Assembly: GCF_001434705.1 (NCBI RefSeq)
Contig: NZ_AZDJ01000030.1
Span: 268,607-332,606, forward strand
Origin: Lacticaseibacillus nasuensis JCM 17158
GTDB lineage: Bacteria; Bacillota; Bacilli; Lactobacillales; Lactobacillaceae
DNA length: 64,000 nt
Direction: 5' to 3'
Positions 53,115 to 62,560 of this stretch are shown here, piece after piece. Made by a program: the position numbers and the translations under genes. Positions within the stretch are counted from its first letter, which is position 1. Each line of letters starts with the position of its first letter. The notes below the pieces were generated by a model. The model had not been told where the DNA came from and searched no databases. It saw only the letters and a program-made list of their open reading frames with translations.

Positions 53115-53606
53115 CTACGCCTGCTGCGACTGACCCAACAAGCGGTCGATGGCCGGTTCGATTTTCTCCGGCGTGGTCGCTGGTGCAAAGCGTTCCACGA
53201 TGTTGCCATCGGCGTCGATCAGAAACTTGGTGAAGTTCCACTTGATGGCATGGCCGAATGCGCCCTTGGTGTTCGTCGTCAGAAACTTGAACAGCGGCAA
53301 GGCGTCGTCGCCGTTGACAGGGTTAATCGTGTGCATCGGGAAGCTGACGCCATAAGTCGTGCGGCACGCCTGCGCGGCGGCCTCTGAGTCTGACAATTCT
53401 TGCTTGAATTGGTTGGACGGAAAGCCCAACACGATCAGGCCTTGGTCCTTGTATTTTTCATAAATGGCCTCGAGCCCGGCAAATTGTGGGGCCAGGCCGC
53501 ACTTGGTGGCCGTGTTCACAATCAACAACGGGTGGCCTTGGTAAGCCGCCAGCGAATAAGTTTCGCCATTCTCGCGCGTTGCGTCAAAATCATATACAGT
53601 TGTCAT
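53115..53606 (-). CDS. Glutathione peroxidase-family thiol peroxidase
   Basis: 163 residues. Peroxidatic Cys36 in NTATKCGLAPQF, the Gln of the active site in GFPSNQF and the Trp/Asn in KWNFTKFLID form the Gpx tetrad. Bacterial members mostly use thioredoxin as reductant. A second Cys (AQACRTTYG) could be the resolving residue. CAGGAGG precedes the ATG at 53606. A stand-alone gene for peroxide defence. Confidence 0.92.
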   Translation of the reverse strand: MTTVYDFDATRENGETYSLAAYQGHPLLIVNTATKCGLAPQFAGLEAIYEKYKDQGLIVLGFPSNQFKQELSDSEAAAQACRTTYGVSFPMHTINPVNGDDALPLFKFLTTNTKGAFGHAIKWNFTKFLIDADGNIVERFAPATTPEKIEPAIDRLLGQSQQA

Positions 53607-53670
53607 GAAATCGCCTCCTGTGCTCAGCATACCACCCCATCAATCAATTGGCCACAACTCATTTTTGGGC

Positions 53671-53699
53671 TTGTCAGGCCTTATTGCTTGCACTAAACT
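53671..53699 (+). promoter_or_regulatory. Promoter of the ABC exporter pair
   Basis: TTGTCA (53671-53676), 17-nt spacer, TAAACT (53694-53699). The leader to the first start is about 100 nt and carries no clear regulatory fold. Confidence 0.6.
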
Positions 53700-53807
53700 G
53701 GAATCAATTGTTTAATAGCGTCGCGGATCCTTAGTCCTTACTAGGCTTGGGAAACGTGACGCTTTTTTTCGTCGGTCAGCCGCCGATCACTGAAGGAGTT
53801 GATGTTT

Positions 53808-55538
53808 GTGTTCACCATCATCATGCAACACACCCATGGCCGGGCCCGGGTGAGTTTTTTCCTTGCGCCGTGCATCATGTTAGGGGAAGTCTTGTGCGAC
53901 CTGCAGCAGCCAACCTTGATGAGCCAAATCATCGACCATGGGCTGGCGCGCGGGGACGGCCGGTACGTGCTCACCCACGCGGCATTGATGATGCTGTTTG
54001 CCTTCATGGGGCTCGGCTTCGGCGCCACCTGCGGCATGCTCGGCAGCTACGCGTCGCTAAAAATGGGTGAGCAGCTGCGCGCTCACATGCTGACGATTGC
54101 CCTGACCTCGCGCGATCCGGCGGGCCTGCCGCCGGCGACGTTGATCACGCGCATCACCAACGACGTGACGCAGATGCAAAATCTCGTCATGATGGTCACC
54201 CGCGGCATGGTGCGCTCACCCCTGTTGCTGCTGGGTGGCATCGTGATGTCAGTCATCGTCTGCCCCAACCTCGCGCCAATTCTGTTCATCATCATGCCAC
54301 TGTTAGTCGTGTTCCTGTTGGTTATCGTGCGCCGCAGCATCCCCTTGTACACCAAGATGCAACAAGCCGTCGACCGCGTGAATCTGCTGATGCGCGAAAA
54401 CCTGCAAGGCGCCAAAACCATTAAATCGTACGGCTTGGAGGACCACCAGCGCGCGCAGTTCACGCGCGGCAACCTCAACCTGCAAACCACCAGCCTCAAG
54501 GCCAGCATGGCCACCGTCCCGCTGACGCCGGTGATTCAACTGATGCTCAACCTCGGCGTCATCATCGCGCTCGGGTATGGCGGCCAGCTCGCCGTGGCCG
54601 GCACCATCAGTACCGGCCAGATTATCGCCTTCGTCAACTATATGATCCAAATCACCACCGCCATAGTCCAAACCGTCAACATCATTACCGCCTTTTCCCG
54701 CGCCATCACCAGCGCCACCCGTGTGCACGGCGTCTTGGCCGAAGCCCCGGCGCCCACGACGCCGGCGGCTCAGCCGGTGCCCATTGCCGCGCCGCCGGCA
54801 ATCGATTTTACCCACGTCAGCTTTGGCTACCGGCAAAGCGAGCCAATTCTCGCCGACATCACCCTACACGTGCCGGCTGGTCAGTGGCTGGGCATCATTG
54901 GTGCCACCGGCGCCGGCAAAACCAGCCTGATCAACCTGCTGACGCGGACCTACGACGACTACACCGGCACCATCACCATTGCCGGGCACGACATTCAAAG
55001 CCTGCCGCTGGCCACGGTGCGCCAAGCGGTGGCCGTCGCCTACCAAGACGCCAGCTTGTTTGCCGGCACGATTGCCACCAACCTTCGCTTTGGCGCGCCA
55101 CACGCCAGCCTGCCGACGCTGGTAGCTGCCGCGACCACCGCCGATGCCACCGAGTTCATCGATCAGCAACCGCAAGGCTACGCAGCCCCGGTGGAACAGC
55201 TCGGCAAAAACTTCTCCGGCGGCCAGCGCCAACGGCTGAACATTGCCCGGGCCCTGACGCCGCAAGCGCCGATTCTGGTGGTCGACGACGCCACCAGCGC
55301 GGTCGATCAAAGCACCAACGCGCGCATCAAGGCGCGCTTGGCCAAGCGCCGCCGCGGCCGCACCACGCTGATGATTTCGCAACGCGTGACCAACGTCATG
55401 GATTGCGATCAGATCATCGTGCTCGACCACGGCCGCCTGGTAGCGCAAGGCACGCACGCTGAGCTCGTCAAGCGCAACGCGTTTTACCGGCAACTTGTAC
55501 AAACCCAGCTAGGAGGTGGCGCATATGGACATGCGTAA
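53808..55538 (+). CDS. Heterodimeric ABC exporter, subunit with degenerate ATPase site
   Basis: About 576 residues: six transmembrane segments then an NBD (about 330-565). Walker A GATGAGKTS, signature FSGGQRQRL (intact) and Walker B ILVVDDATSAVD, where Asp replaces the catalytic Glu. This fits the LmrC/BmrC-type half of a heterodimeric multidrug exporter. Start: AAGGAG is 9 nt before GTG at 53808, while the ATG at 53802 is only 3 nt from it, so either is possible. It overlaps the partner gene by 14 bp. Confidence 0.9.
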   Translation: MFTIIMQHTHGRARVSFFLAPCIMLGEVLCDLQQPTLMSQIIDHGLARGDGRYVLTHAALMMLFAFMGLGFGATCGMLGSYASLKMGEQLRAHMLTIALTSRDPAGLPPATLITRITNDVTQMQNLVMMVTRGMVRSPLLLLGGIVMSVIVCPNLAPILFIIMPLLVVFLLVIVRRSIPLYTKMQQAVDRVNLLMRENLQGAKTIKSYGLEDHQRAQFTRGNLNLQTTSLKASMATVPLTPVIQLMLNLGVIIALGYGGQLAVAGTISTGQIIAFVNYMIQITTAIVQTVNIITAFSRAITSATRVHGVLAEAPAPTTPAAQPVPIAAPPAIDFTHVSFGYRQSEPILADITLHVPAGQWLGIIGATGAGKTSLINLLTRTYDDYTGTITIAGHDIQSLPLATVRQAVAVAYQDASLFAGTIATNLRFGAPHASLPTLVAAATTADATEFIDQQPQGYAAPVEQLGKNFSGGQRQRLNIARALTPQAPILVVDDATSAVDQSTNARIKARLAKRRRGRTTLMISQRVTNVMDCDQIIVLDHGRLVAQGTHAELVKRNAFYRQLVQTQLGGGAYGHA

Positions 55539-57312
55539 CCGACCACGGCGCAACATTCACCGCGAAAAGGTCAACCTCGGCGACTGGCGCCCAACGGTTC
55601 GGCGCCTTGGCGGCTACCTCGGCCACGCCAAGCGCAAGCTCATCATCACGTTTCTCATGACCATCGTCACCACCGCCGTGACCGTGGTGGGCACCCGCCT
55701 GAACGGCATTGTCATCGACCGCTATATCCACGCCGACACGCTGCACACGTTGTTACTGGTCTGCCTGGCCATGGGAGTCATGTACGTCATTGCCAGCGGC
55801 TTCGTGTATTTTCAAAACGCACTGATCATTCAGGTGGCCCAAACCACGAGCGCCGACATCCGCCGCGACGTGTTCGCCAACTTGCAGCAGCTGCCGATGC
55901 ACTATTTTGACACCCATGACAACGGCGACGTGATGAGTCGCCTAACCAACGACGTCGACAACATCAACACCGCCTTGATGCAAACTTTCGTCCAGCTCTT
56001 CACCGGCATCATCAGCATTATCGGCATGGGGGCCGCGATGCTAGTGCTGTCGCCGGTGCTGACGCTGATCACGCTGCTGGCATCGGCGGCCACCTACGCG
56101 TTTTCCAAGGCCGTCGCCAAGCGCACCCAGCAAGCCTTCATGACCCAGCAGCGCACCCTTGGCGAACTCAACACGCAAATCGAGGAAAGCGTCACCGGTA
56201 AGCAAGTCGTCCAAGGCTTCGACCACATCGACGCGACCATGGCCACCTTCACCGCGACCAACGCGGAATATACCACCGCCGCCTTTGCCGCCCAAGCCTG
56301 GTCGAGCGTCATTGGCCCGTTCAACAACATGACCAACAACCTCGCCTATGTCTTGATCACTGCCGCCGGCGCCGCCTCGATTTTGCTGGGGCAAGGCGGC
56401 ATCACCGTGGGCATTATCTTCACCTTTCTCATCTACTTGCGCAACTTCACGGGTCCCATCAATAACTTGCTGGATCTGATCAACACCTTGCAGCTGTCGC
56501 TGATATCGGCGCAGCGCGTCTTCGCGTTGATCGACGAGCCGCCGGAGCAAGACGTGCCCGATGCACTCCCCCTGCCGCATCCGGTGGGCCACGTGCGCTT
56601 TGAGCATGTGGATTTTGCCTATGCGCCCGACCGCCAGATTCTCCACGACGTCTCCCTCACCGCCGAACCCGGCCAGGTCATCGCCTTGGTTGGCCAAACC
56701 GGCGCCGGCAAAACCACCATCATGAACCTGTTGACCAACCTCTACCCGCTGCAACACGGGGCGATCTTACTAGATGGCCACGACGTCACCAGCCTGCGGC
56801 GCGCCGACCTTCGCCACGCCGTCACCGTGGTCCAGCAGGAATCGTTTCTCTTCACCTTGACGATTCGCGAAAACATTCGCCTCGGCCGCCCCACTGCCAC
56901 CGACGCCGAGGTGGCCCAAGCGGCGCAACAAGCCAACGCCGCGGGTTTTATCACCCAACTGCCTCAAGGCTACGATACCCTGCTCACCGAAAACGCCCAC
57001 GACTTGTCGCAAGGCCAGCGTCAACTGCTCAGCATTGCTCGCGCCTTCATCGCCCAGGCCCCGGTATTGGTGTTGGATGAAGCCACTGCCGCCATCGACA
57101 GCAACACCGAGGCCATGGTGCAAACGGCGATGAGCCGACTGATGCAACACGCCACGAGCTTCGTGATCGCCCACCGCCTGTCGACGATCCAAGCCGCCGA
57201 TCAGATTCTGGTTATCGCTGACGGCCGCGTGGTTGAGCGCGGTACCCACGCCGAGCTGCTGGCACAAGGCGGCGAATACGCGAGTCTGTACAACAGTCAA
57301 TTCGAAGCTTGA
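55525..57312 (+). CDS. Heterodimeric ABC exporter, catalytic partner subunit
   Basis: 595 residues. Six transmembrane segments (about 35-320) and an NBD with Walker A GQTGAGKTT, Walker B VLVLDEATAAID (catalytic Glu present) and a changed signature LSQGQRQLL (Gly to Gln). The changes are complementary to those of the upstream subunit: one ATP site joins this Walker B to the intact signature of the partner. AGGAGG is 8 nt before the ATG at 55525, inside the upstream gene. LmrD/BmrD-like; substrate (drugs or lipids) unknown. Confidence 0.92.
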   Translation: MDMRNRPRRNIHREKVNLGDWRPTVRRLGGYLGHAKRKLIITFLMTIVTTAVTVVGTRLNGIVIDRYIHADTLHTLLLVCLAMGVMYVIASGFVYFQNALIIQVAQTTSADIRRDVFANLQQLPMHYFDTHDNGDVMSRLTNDVDNINTALMQTFVQLFTGIISIIGMGAAMLVLSPVLTLITLLASAATYAFSKAVAKRTQQAFMTQQRTLGELNTQIEESVTGKQVVQGFDHIDATMATFTATNAEYTTAAFAAQAWSSVIGPFNNMTNNLAYVLITAAGAASILLGQGGITVGIIFTFLIYLRNFTGPINNLLDLINTLQLSLISAQRVFALIDEPPEQDVPDALPLPHPVGHVRFEHVDFAYAPDRQILHDVSLTAEPGQVIALVGQTGAGKTTIMNLLTNLYPLQHGAILLDGHDVTSLRRADLRHAVTVVQQESFLFTLTIRENIRLGRPTATDAEVAQAAQQANAAGFITQLPQGYDTLLTENAHDLSQGQRQLLSIARAFIAQAPVLVLDEATAAIDSNTEAMVQTAMSRLMQHATSFVIAHRLSTIQAADQILVIADGRVVERGTHAELLAQGGEYASLYNSQFEA

Positions 57313-57318
57313 CCCCAA

Positions 57319-57349
57319 CCAAAAACGCCTCGAGTAAGCTCGAGGCGTG
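57319..57349 (-). terminator. Terminator of the L,D-transpeptidase gene
   Basis: Arms ACGCCTCGAG/CTCGAGGCGT around TAAG/CTTA with T5 on the minus strand. On the plus strand it also follows the ABC exporter stop closely. Confidence 0.82.
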
Positions 57350-57354
57350 ATTAG

Positions 57355-59220
57355 TTATTGATGAATGTAGACTTTGGTGCCGGTTTTCACGTGAGTATTG
57401 ATCCACTTGGCGTCTGGCACACTGAGGCGAATGCACCCATGTGACATCGGCCGCATACCGAGTTGCGTAGTTTGGCTCTTGATGTAGTGGCCATATCGGT
57501 CGGTAGGCACCGAGTGGAACAAGTAGACACCGTGCTGGTAGAAACTCGTCCAGTAATGCGCGCCCATTTTCTCGCTACCATTATAGAAGCTGTAGCCGCG
57601 TTCCTGAATCCGGAAGTGCCCGCGAGGCGTGGAATTACCAATGCCACTGGAACAATACATGGTATACACGCGCTTGCTGCCATACTTGAGGTAGACACGT
57701 TGGCTACTGAGGTCGACTTCGATGTTGAACGATGCCGTCCGCGCATTCGGGTACGCGTAAGATTGCGACGGACGCAGGTAATTGTGCACCGTCGTCGCCA
57801 TTTTGACTGCTTGGGCGTTGACGTAGCCCAACCAGGTTTTCCCTGAATACAACGACACGTACCACGCCCCATTCAAGTGACGATACCGCCCGGTCACCGT
57901 GTAATGCCGACCGGCCACCGTCGTACCATACGACTTGCCGAAGAACGTGCGCCAAATCGTGTAGTGGCTGCGGCTGATCACCATCGCGTGGCGATACGCC
58001 AGCCAGACGCCTTGCGGTTTGCTGGCCTTCGTGGCGTTGCTGGCGTTGACGTAGCCGACCCAGTGATTCTTGCCGTCGCGCAGCGAATAATACGTGCCAC
58101 CGTTAAAGTGATGATAGACCCCAACAATCTTGTACGTGCGCTGATAGGCCGTCGTGCTGGTGCTTACCCCGCGGTTGAAGTTAAAGTTTGCCCACAGCCG
58201 GTAGCCCTTCTTCGTCGTGGTGACATAGCCACTGGCGGTTTGGTACCGCCCTTGCGCGCTCGTGCGGCTTAATTGCGAAACCGGCGCGTACCCCAGCCAG
58301 TGCCCATAACGATCGTACAAGGAATACCACAGCTCACCAGCCAGTGTCCGGTATGCACACCGCACCTGGGCCGGACGCGCGGCCAGCGCGCTGGTCCGGG
58401 TTTTGATTTGGGTGCGATTGATGCTCGTGTAGGCATTCGCACCAGCTTTGGGCAGGACGTAGCCACGATCCTTTAGCGCCACGCCGCGCGAATCTTTTGC
58501 CACCGTCACGGCACCGGCGTTAATGTAGCCGACCAGCTTGTTGTGCTGATCCGCCAAGGCCAGGTAGGTGTAACCATTCACGTGCCGATAGCGCCCAATG
58601 CTGCGATAGGTCCGCTGATACACGCTACCAGTTTTGTGAAAATTCAAATCCGCATAAGCCGACCAATTCTTCGTCACGGTCACGATCCGCTGGTCAGCTT
58701 GTTCTGCGCTCCACGGCGACGCTAACAATTTAAGGCTGCCGGCGTTGACGTAACCCAACCATTTGCCGGCGGTGCTGGCCACAGAATAGTAGGCGCTACC
58801 GTTTTGGTGGTAATACACGCCGGTGAGCTTCACCGCGGTGCCTTTGGCTAACCGCCGCGCCCCGGTCCAGTGAAATGTCCGCCAAGCCGTCGCCGTTTTG
58901 CTTACCCGGGCGTAGCCATTGGCCTTCACCCAGGCCCCTTGCGCCACCCGGGTGACCTTCAGCGTGCCCGCCTTGGCGTAACCGACCGCTTGGCCGGTTG
59001 GCGACACCAGGTATTGATAGGTGGTGCCGTTTTGAACTTGCTGCTTGGCCAGCCGATAAGTCGCCTGGTTAATGAGCTTGGTTGGCTCACCGCCTGGCGT
59101 GGTCGCCACGGCCACCGGCTGCGTCGCCGTGGCGTATTGTGGCGCACTCGCCTGCGCCGTAACTGCAGGTGTCACCCAAAGTCCAATGAGAATTGCCAAC
59201 CACCATTGCCATCGTTTCAT
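57355..59220 (-). CDS. Secreted L,D-transpeptidase with SH3/GW-type wall-binding repeats
   Basis: 621 residues. Signal peptide (about 1-25: RWQWWLAILIGLWVTPAVTAQA), then about six repeats of 70-85 residues ending in variants of YYSLRDGKNHWVGYVNA (GW/SH3-like wall-binding modules), and a C-terminal YkuD domain (about 500-620). The catalytic motif is HGVYLFHSVP...SHGCIRL with Cys596. It would make 3-3 peptidoglycan cross-links or attach proteins to the wall. Start at the ATG 59220 (AAGGGGG upstream); the frame upstream is not coding. Confidence 0.92.
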   Translation of the reverse strand: MKRWQWWLAILIGLWVTPAVTAQASAPQYATATQPVAVATTPGGEPTKLINQATYRLAKQQVQNGTTYQYLVSPTGQAVGYAKAGTLKVTRVAQGAWVKANGYARVSKTATAWRTFHWTGARRLAKGTAVKLTGVYYHQNGSAYYSVASTAGKWLGYVNAGSLKLLASPWSAEQADQRIVTVTKNWSAYADLNFHKTGSVYQRTYRSIGRYRHVNGYTYLALADQHNKLVGYINAGAVTVAKDSRGVALKDRGYVLPKAGANAYTSINRTQIKTRTSALAARPAQVRCAYRTLAGELWYSLYDRYGHWLGYAPVSQLSRTSAQGRYQTASGYVTTTKKGYRLWANFNFNRGVSTSTTAYQRTYKIVGVYHHFNGGTYYSLRDGKNHWVGYVNASNATKASKPQGVWLAYRHAMVISRSHYTIWRTFFGKSYGTTVAGRHYTVTGRYRHLNGAWYVSLYSGKTWLGYVNAQAVKMATTVHNYLRPSQSYAYPNARTASFNIEVDLSSQRVYLKYGSKRVYTMYCSSGIGNSTPRGHFRIQERGYSFYNGSEKMGAHYWTSFYQHGVYLFHSVPTDRYGHYIKSQTTQLGMRPMSHGCIRLSVPDAKWINTHVKTGTKVYIHQ

Positions 59221-59266
59221 CCGTGAATTCCCCCTTGATCGCCTTCTATTATACCGTAAATTCAAT

Positions 59267-59701
59267 CTAATTCTCGTTGGCCAGTAACTCGCGGTTCGCG
59301 CGGGCATAAGCGATGAAGGCAAATACCGTGGCCACAATGCGGGTCACCCACGAGGCAATGGCCACCAACGCCCACGCCCCGATACCGGTGACGAGCCGCA
59401 ACGTTTGCGCATTCGACAACGATCCATCGGCCGTTGATTGCCAGCCCGTGACACTGCCGACGGTGACGATCAGGCCAAGCCAAAACAGGATTTCAAGGCT
59501 GGTGGCGACCACCATCAATACCGGGGCGGTCCGCCAGCGCTGACCGACTGGGAGTTGAATGAGCTGCGCGATGCCAATGCCTAACGCAGCGAGCGACATC
59601 GGCCAACCGAGATAAAAAATCGGTAACGCCGTGAGGCAACCCAGGATGCCTTGCACGAGAAATAACGTTCTAAGGCCGGTACTCATTTTTCGACTAGTCA
59701 T
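59267..59701 (-). CDS. Four-helix membrane protein, paralogue A
   Basis: 144 residues with about four transmembrane segments. Shared blocks with the upstream neighbour: RWRTAPVLMVVATSLE / KWRTSPVLLIIATALD and IASWVTRIVATVFAFIAYARAN / IASWIIRIVGTVFAFIAYSRAN, so the two arose by tandem duplication. No known family motif recognised. GGAGGG precedes the ATG. It lies between the transpeptidase gene and its paralogue (51-bp gap). Confidence 0.72.
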   Translation of the reverse strand: MTSRKMSTGLRTLFLVQGILGCLTALPIFYLGWPMSLAALGIGIAQLIQLPVGQRWRTAPVLMVVATSLEILFWLGLIVTVGSVTGWQSTADGSLSNAQTLRLVTGIGAWALVAIASWVTRIVATVFAFIAYARANRELLANEN

Positions 59702-59752
59702 GCTTTCCCTCCAAACAAAAAGCGGCAGGTCCCGCGCCTGCCGCCGCCTGAA

Positions 59753-60460
59753 TTACTCGTTGGTCGAAGTCGTGGTGCTCGTCGGCGTTGATTCGCTAGC
59801 GGGTGCCTCGCTGGTGGCCGACGCACTTTGAGCTTCGCTAGTTGGCGCCGCCTCACTGACGATCGGCGTGGCACTGGCTGTCTCACTGGCCGCAGGCGCC
59901 GCCTCGCTGGTTTGACTAGTCGTTGGCGTCTGGCTGGCCGCCTCACTAGTTGGCGTCACCTCGGTGAATGTCGGCGCAGGGGCGTCGGTCATCACACTCG
60001 GATCCGCCTGAGCAGTGTAAGCCGCTTGTTGGACCGCTGCGGTAAGTGCTTTGTTCGCCCGGCTGTAAGCGATGAACGCAAACACGGTCCCGACGATTCG
60101 AATAATCCAAGAAGCAATGGCCAAAACGGCGACAATCATCAACCCGCCGATGATGCCCTTAACCAGATGGCCGTCTTCGACTTGGTTGGTCAAGGCCCCG
60201 GCCGCAATCGCCTTGCCGGCTTGCGTCGCGGAAATCACGGCGGTCACGAGATCCAGCGCCGTCGCAATAATCAAGAGCACTGGGCTGGTCCGCCACTTCC
60301 CGGTTTTTGGCAACTTCACAAGTTGATAAATCGACAAGCCGAGAATCACCACTGAAATAATGGTCGTAATAATGCCTGGAATGACACAGCTAATCACGCC
60401 TAGAATGGCGTTCACTAAGAATAATGTCTTCATGTTTGAATCGATTGCTGGCTCTTTCAT
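59753..60460 (-). CDS. Four-helix membrane protein with Ser/Ala/Thr-rich tail, paralogue B
   Basis: 235 residues. Residues 10-140 are the same four-helix core as paralogue A. Residues 150-235 form a low-complexity tail rich in Ser, Ala, Thr and Glu (TSEAASQTPTTSQTSEAAP, SATSEAPASESTPTSTTTS). The tail resembles the glycosylated serine-rich regions of cell-surface proteins; sidedness is not determined. AAAAGGAGGG precedes the ATG. Function unknown. Confidence 0.75.
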   Translation of the reverse strand: MKEPAIDSNMKTLFLVNAILGVISCVIPGIITTIISVVILGLSIYQLVKLPKTGKWRTSPVLLIIATALDLVTAVISATQAGKAIAAGALTNQVEDGHLVKGIIGGLMIVAVLAIASWIIRIVGTVFAFIAYSRANKALTAAVQQAAYTAQADPSVMTDAPAPTFTEVTPTSEAASQTPTTSQTSEAAPAASETASATPIVSEAAPTSEAQSASATSEAPASESTPTSTTTSTNE

Positions 60461-60528
60461 TTCTGAAACCCTCCTTTTCCCTTATGTTTGCATTATGACG
60501 CAAACCCTGAGGAAAGGCGAGTAAAAAC

Positions 60529-61905
60529 TCATGATTGACGCGCAGTCAACCAACCAGTCAGCCCGGCACTGAGAATCAGCAATCCGGTCAGCACCACCAA
60601 ACTCACCATCGCCCCGCTGCGCGTGCCGGCGACCAGCGGGGCCTGTTGCTGCGCGGCCGCCACGATGGCTGCCACCAGGCTTGTCCCCACCGCCGCGGCA
60701 AATTGCTGCAACGTGTTAAAAATCGCGTTGCCATCCGTACGTGCCGCTTGCTCCAGTGGTTGCAGGCCCAGGGTCATCATGTTGCCATAGCTTAAGCCCA
60801 TCCCCACCATGAACAGGATGTAACTGCCGAGAATCACACCATCACTGAGGCGTTGGGCAAAGCCAAGCATCACAGCACTGCCCACCACGGTAAGTAAGGT
60901 GCCGAGGCGCATTGGCAAGCGCGGGCCGCGGGCATCAAACAATCGGCCCCCTAGCGGCCCCATGACGGCACCGATGGCTGCGCCAGGCAGCACAATCAGC
61001 CCGGCCACCAAGGCACTTTGGTGATTCACGAGTTGAATCACGTTGGGCAAGAGACACGACAGACCCAACGCGCTAATTTGCAAGCCGACAAAGGCCAGAA
61101 TCGCGACACTAAAGCGCAATTGGCCGAACAGGCGCAAGTTGATAATCGGCTCAGACAGGTGCAACGACCGCCAAACCAATCCGGCCAGCGCCACGACACC
61201 GACCGCCAGCGCACCGGCAACGCCCCACTGCCAAAACGGTTCGCTACCCCAGTTGCTGATGCCAAAAATGGCCCCGCCAAACCCCAGCACAATCAACAGC
61301 ACCGACCAACCATCGACGGTTACCGTCTGCGTTGGTTGGGCCTGATCGATGCAGCGCACCCCCAACACCAAGGCGACGACCAGCAACGGGAGCAGCAAGA
61401 CAAACACCATTCGCCAAGACAACGTCGCCACCACGATGCCACCAAACGTTGGGCCCACCGCCGGCGCTACACCGGTGATCATCGTCCCCACGCCCATCAT
61501 CATGCCGATTTTCGGCCGCGGCACCTGTTCGAGGATGATGTTGAACATCAACGGTAACGCAATGCCGGTGCCCAGGCCTTGCACCCCACGGCCGATGAGC
61601 AACATCGAAAAACTCGGCGCAACTGCGTCTAGCACAACGCCGAGCATGAATAAGGCAATGGCGCACAGAAACAAGTGGCGCGTCTTGAATCGCCGCTTCA
61701 ACACCGCCGACATTGGCACCATGACGGCGACCACCAGCAAGTACAGCGTCGTCATCCACTGCACCGTATTCGTCGAGACCTGAAATTCCCGCATTAACGT
61801 GGGAAAAGTGATATTCATCGCCGTTTCAATGACGACGCCGCAAAATGACATCAAGCCTGTCGCAACAATGGCTCCGATGACACGCAATGGAATTTTGGTT
61901 TTCAT
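60529..61905 (-). CDS. MFS drug efflux transporter (DHA2/EmrB-QacA type)
   Basis: 458 residues, about 12-14 transmembrane segments. Motif C-like GTMITGVAPAVGPTFGGIV (about 137-155) in TM5 marks a proton antiporter; LIGRGVQGLGTGIALPL is another DHA2 block. Likely a LmrB/EmrB-type multidrug or antibiotic exporter. Expression is from an extended -10 promoter covered by a perfect inverted repeat, next to a marR gene, so it is probably derepressed by a substrate of the regulator. CAAGGAGCGTG precedes the ATG. Confidence 0.9.
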   Translation of the reverse strand: MKTKIPLRVIGAIVATGLMSFCGVVIETAMNITFPTLMREFQVSTNTVQWMTTLYLLVVAVMVPMSAVLKRRFKTRHLFLCAIALFMLGVVLDAVAPSFSMLLIGRGVQGLGTGIALPLMFNIILEQVPRPKIGMMMGVGTMITGVAPAVGPTFGGIVVATLSWRMVFVLLLPLLVVALVLGVRCIDQAQPTQTVTVDGWSVLLIVLGFGGAIFGISNWGSEPFWQWGVAGALAVGVVALAGLVWRSLHLSEPIINLRLFGQLRFSVAILAFVGLQISALGLSCLLPNVIQLVNHQSALVAGLIVLPGAAIGAVMGPLGGRLFDARGPRLPMRLGTLLTVVGSAVMLGFAQRLSDGVILGSYILFMVGMGLSYGNMMTLGLQPLEQAARTDGNAIFNTLQQFAAAVGTSLVAAIVAAAQQQAPLVAGTRSGAMVSLVVLTGLLILSAGLTGWLTARQS

Positions 61906-61919
61906 GAGACACGCTCCTT

Positions 61920-61945
61920 GATAACGTTAGTAGGCTAACGTTATC
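61920..61945. promoter_or_regulatory. MarR-type operator at the efflux gene promoter
   Basis: Perfect inverted repeat: 11-bp arm GATAACGTTAG, spacer TAGG, then the exact complement. It begins right after the -10 and covers the start of transcription, a typical repressor position. Confidence 0.8.
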
Positions 61946-61946
61946 C

Positions 61947-61955
61947 ATCTTAGCA
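61947..61955 (-). promoter_or_regulatory. Extended -10 promoter of the efflux gene
   Basis: Minus strand TGC-TAAGAT (hexamer 61947-61952), one base upstream of the operator. The -35 is poor. Confidence 0.6.
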
Positions 61956-61969
61956 CAATTTGGCCAAGT

Positions 61970-61998
61970 AAAAAGACCAATCTCAGTCGATTGGTCTG
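61970..61998 (-). terminator. Terminator of marR
   Basis: Minus strand arms AGACCAATC/GATTGGTCT around a short loop, then T5. It separates marR from the efflux gene, which therefore needs its own promoter. Confidence 0.82.
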
Positions 61999-62004
61999 CT
62001 CAAG

Positions 62005-62442
62005 TCATGGCTCACTGGGGGCTTGCTCGTCATGATTCAATTGGATGAAATATTGAAGCATCCGCACAAAAGTGGCACATTCCGCCGGCGTGAACTCGCT
62101 CGTCATCGCGTTTTGTTGCTTAGCAATATACACCGCCACCATTTCGTGCAGGCGCTCCGCCTTGGGGGTCAGGCGCACCTCTTTTTGCCTAGCGTCACCG
62201 GCCACTGTCTGCCGGGTCACCAACGCTCGGGCCTCCATGCGTTGCAACAGCACGCTGGCCGTCGAGCGCTGGATATTGAATTCCGCTTCGATGTCGCGCT
62301 GCAACACCACCGACTTGCTGCCGATAAAATCGATAATCGACATTTGCGTGCCGGTGAGGCCGGATGCTCGCGCGTATTCGTCCATGGCCCGATTCATCTG
62401 GTTGCACGCTTGCTTGACCAACTTGCCATAATTCACTGTCAT
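62005..62442 (-). CDS. MarR-family transcriptional regulator
   Basis: 145 residues. Winged helix with KSVVLQRDIEAEFNIQRSTASVLLQRMEARALVTRQ (about 44-78) and the wing AGDARQKEVRLTPKA. Likely represses the efflux gene through the GATAACGTTAG repeat. Upstream of marR itself only a GCGTTA half-site-like sequence is seen, so autoregulation is uncertain. AAGGGAGC precedes the ATG. Confidence 0.9.
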   Translation of the reverse strand: MTVNYGKLVKQACNQMNRAMDEYARASGLTGTQMSIIDFIGSKSVVLQRDIEAEFNIQRSTASVLLQRMEARALVTRQTVAGDARQKEVRLTPKAERLHEMVAVYIAKQQNAMTSEFTPAECATFVRMLQYFIQLNHDEQAPSEP

Positions 62443-62511
62443 GCGCCGCTCCCTTGTGAGTGTGATTGCCCATTATTTAACGCTTTTCACCAGCAGGCGT
62501 CAAGCCAAGCA

Positions 62512-62548
62512 AAAAAAGAAGCCCTTCCGCAGAAGGGCAACTTCTTTA
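62512..62548 (-). terminator. Terminator of the LPXTG protein gene
   Basis: Minus strand stem AGAAGTTGCCCTTC/GAAGGGCTTCT (bulged), then seven T. Confidence 0.85.
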
Positions 62549-62560
62549 AGAATCTATCGC

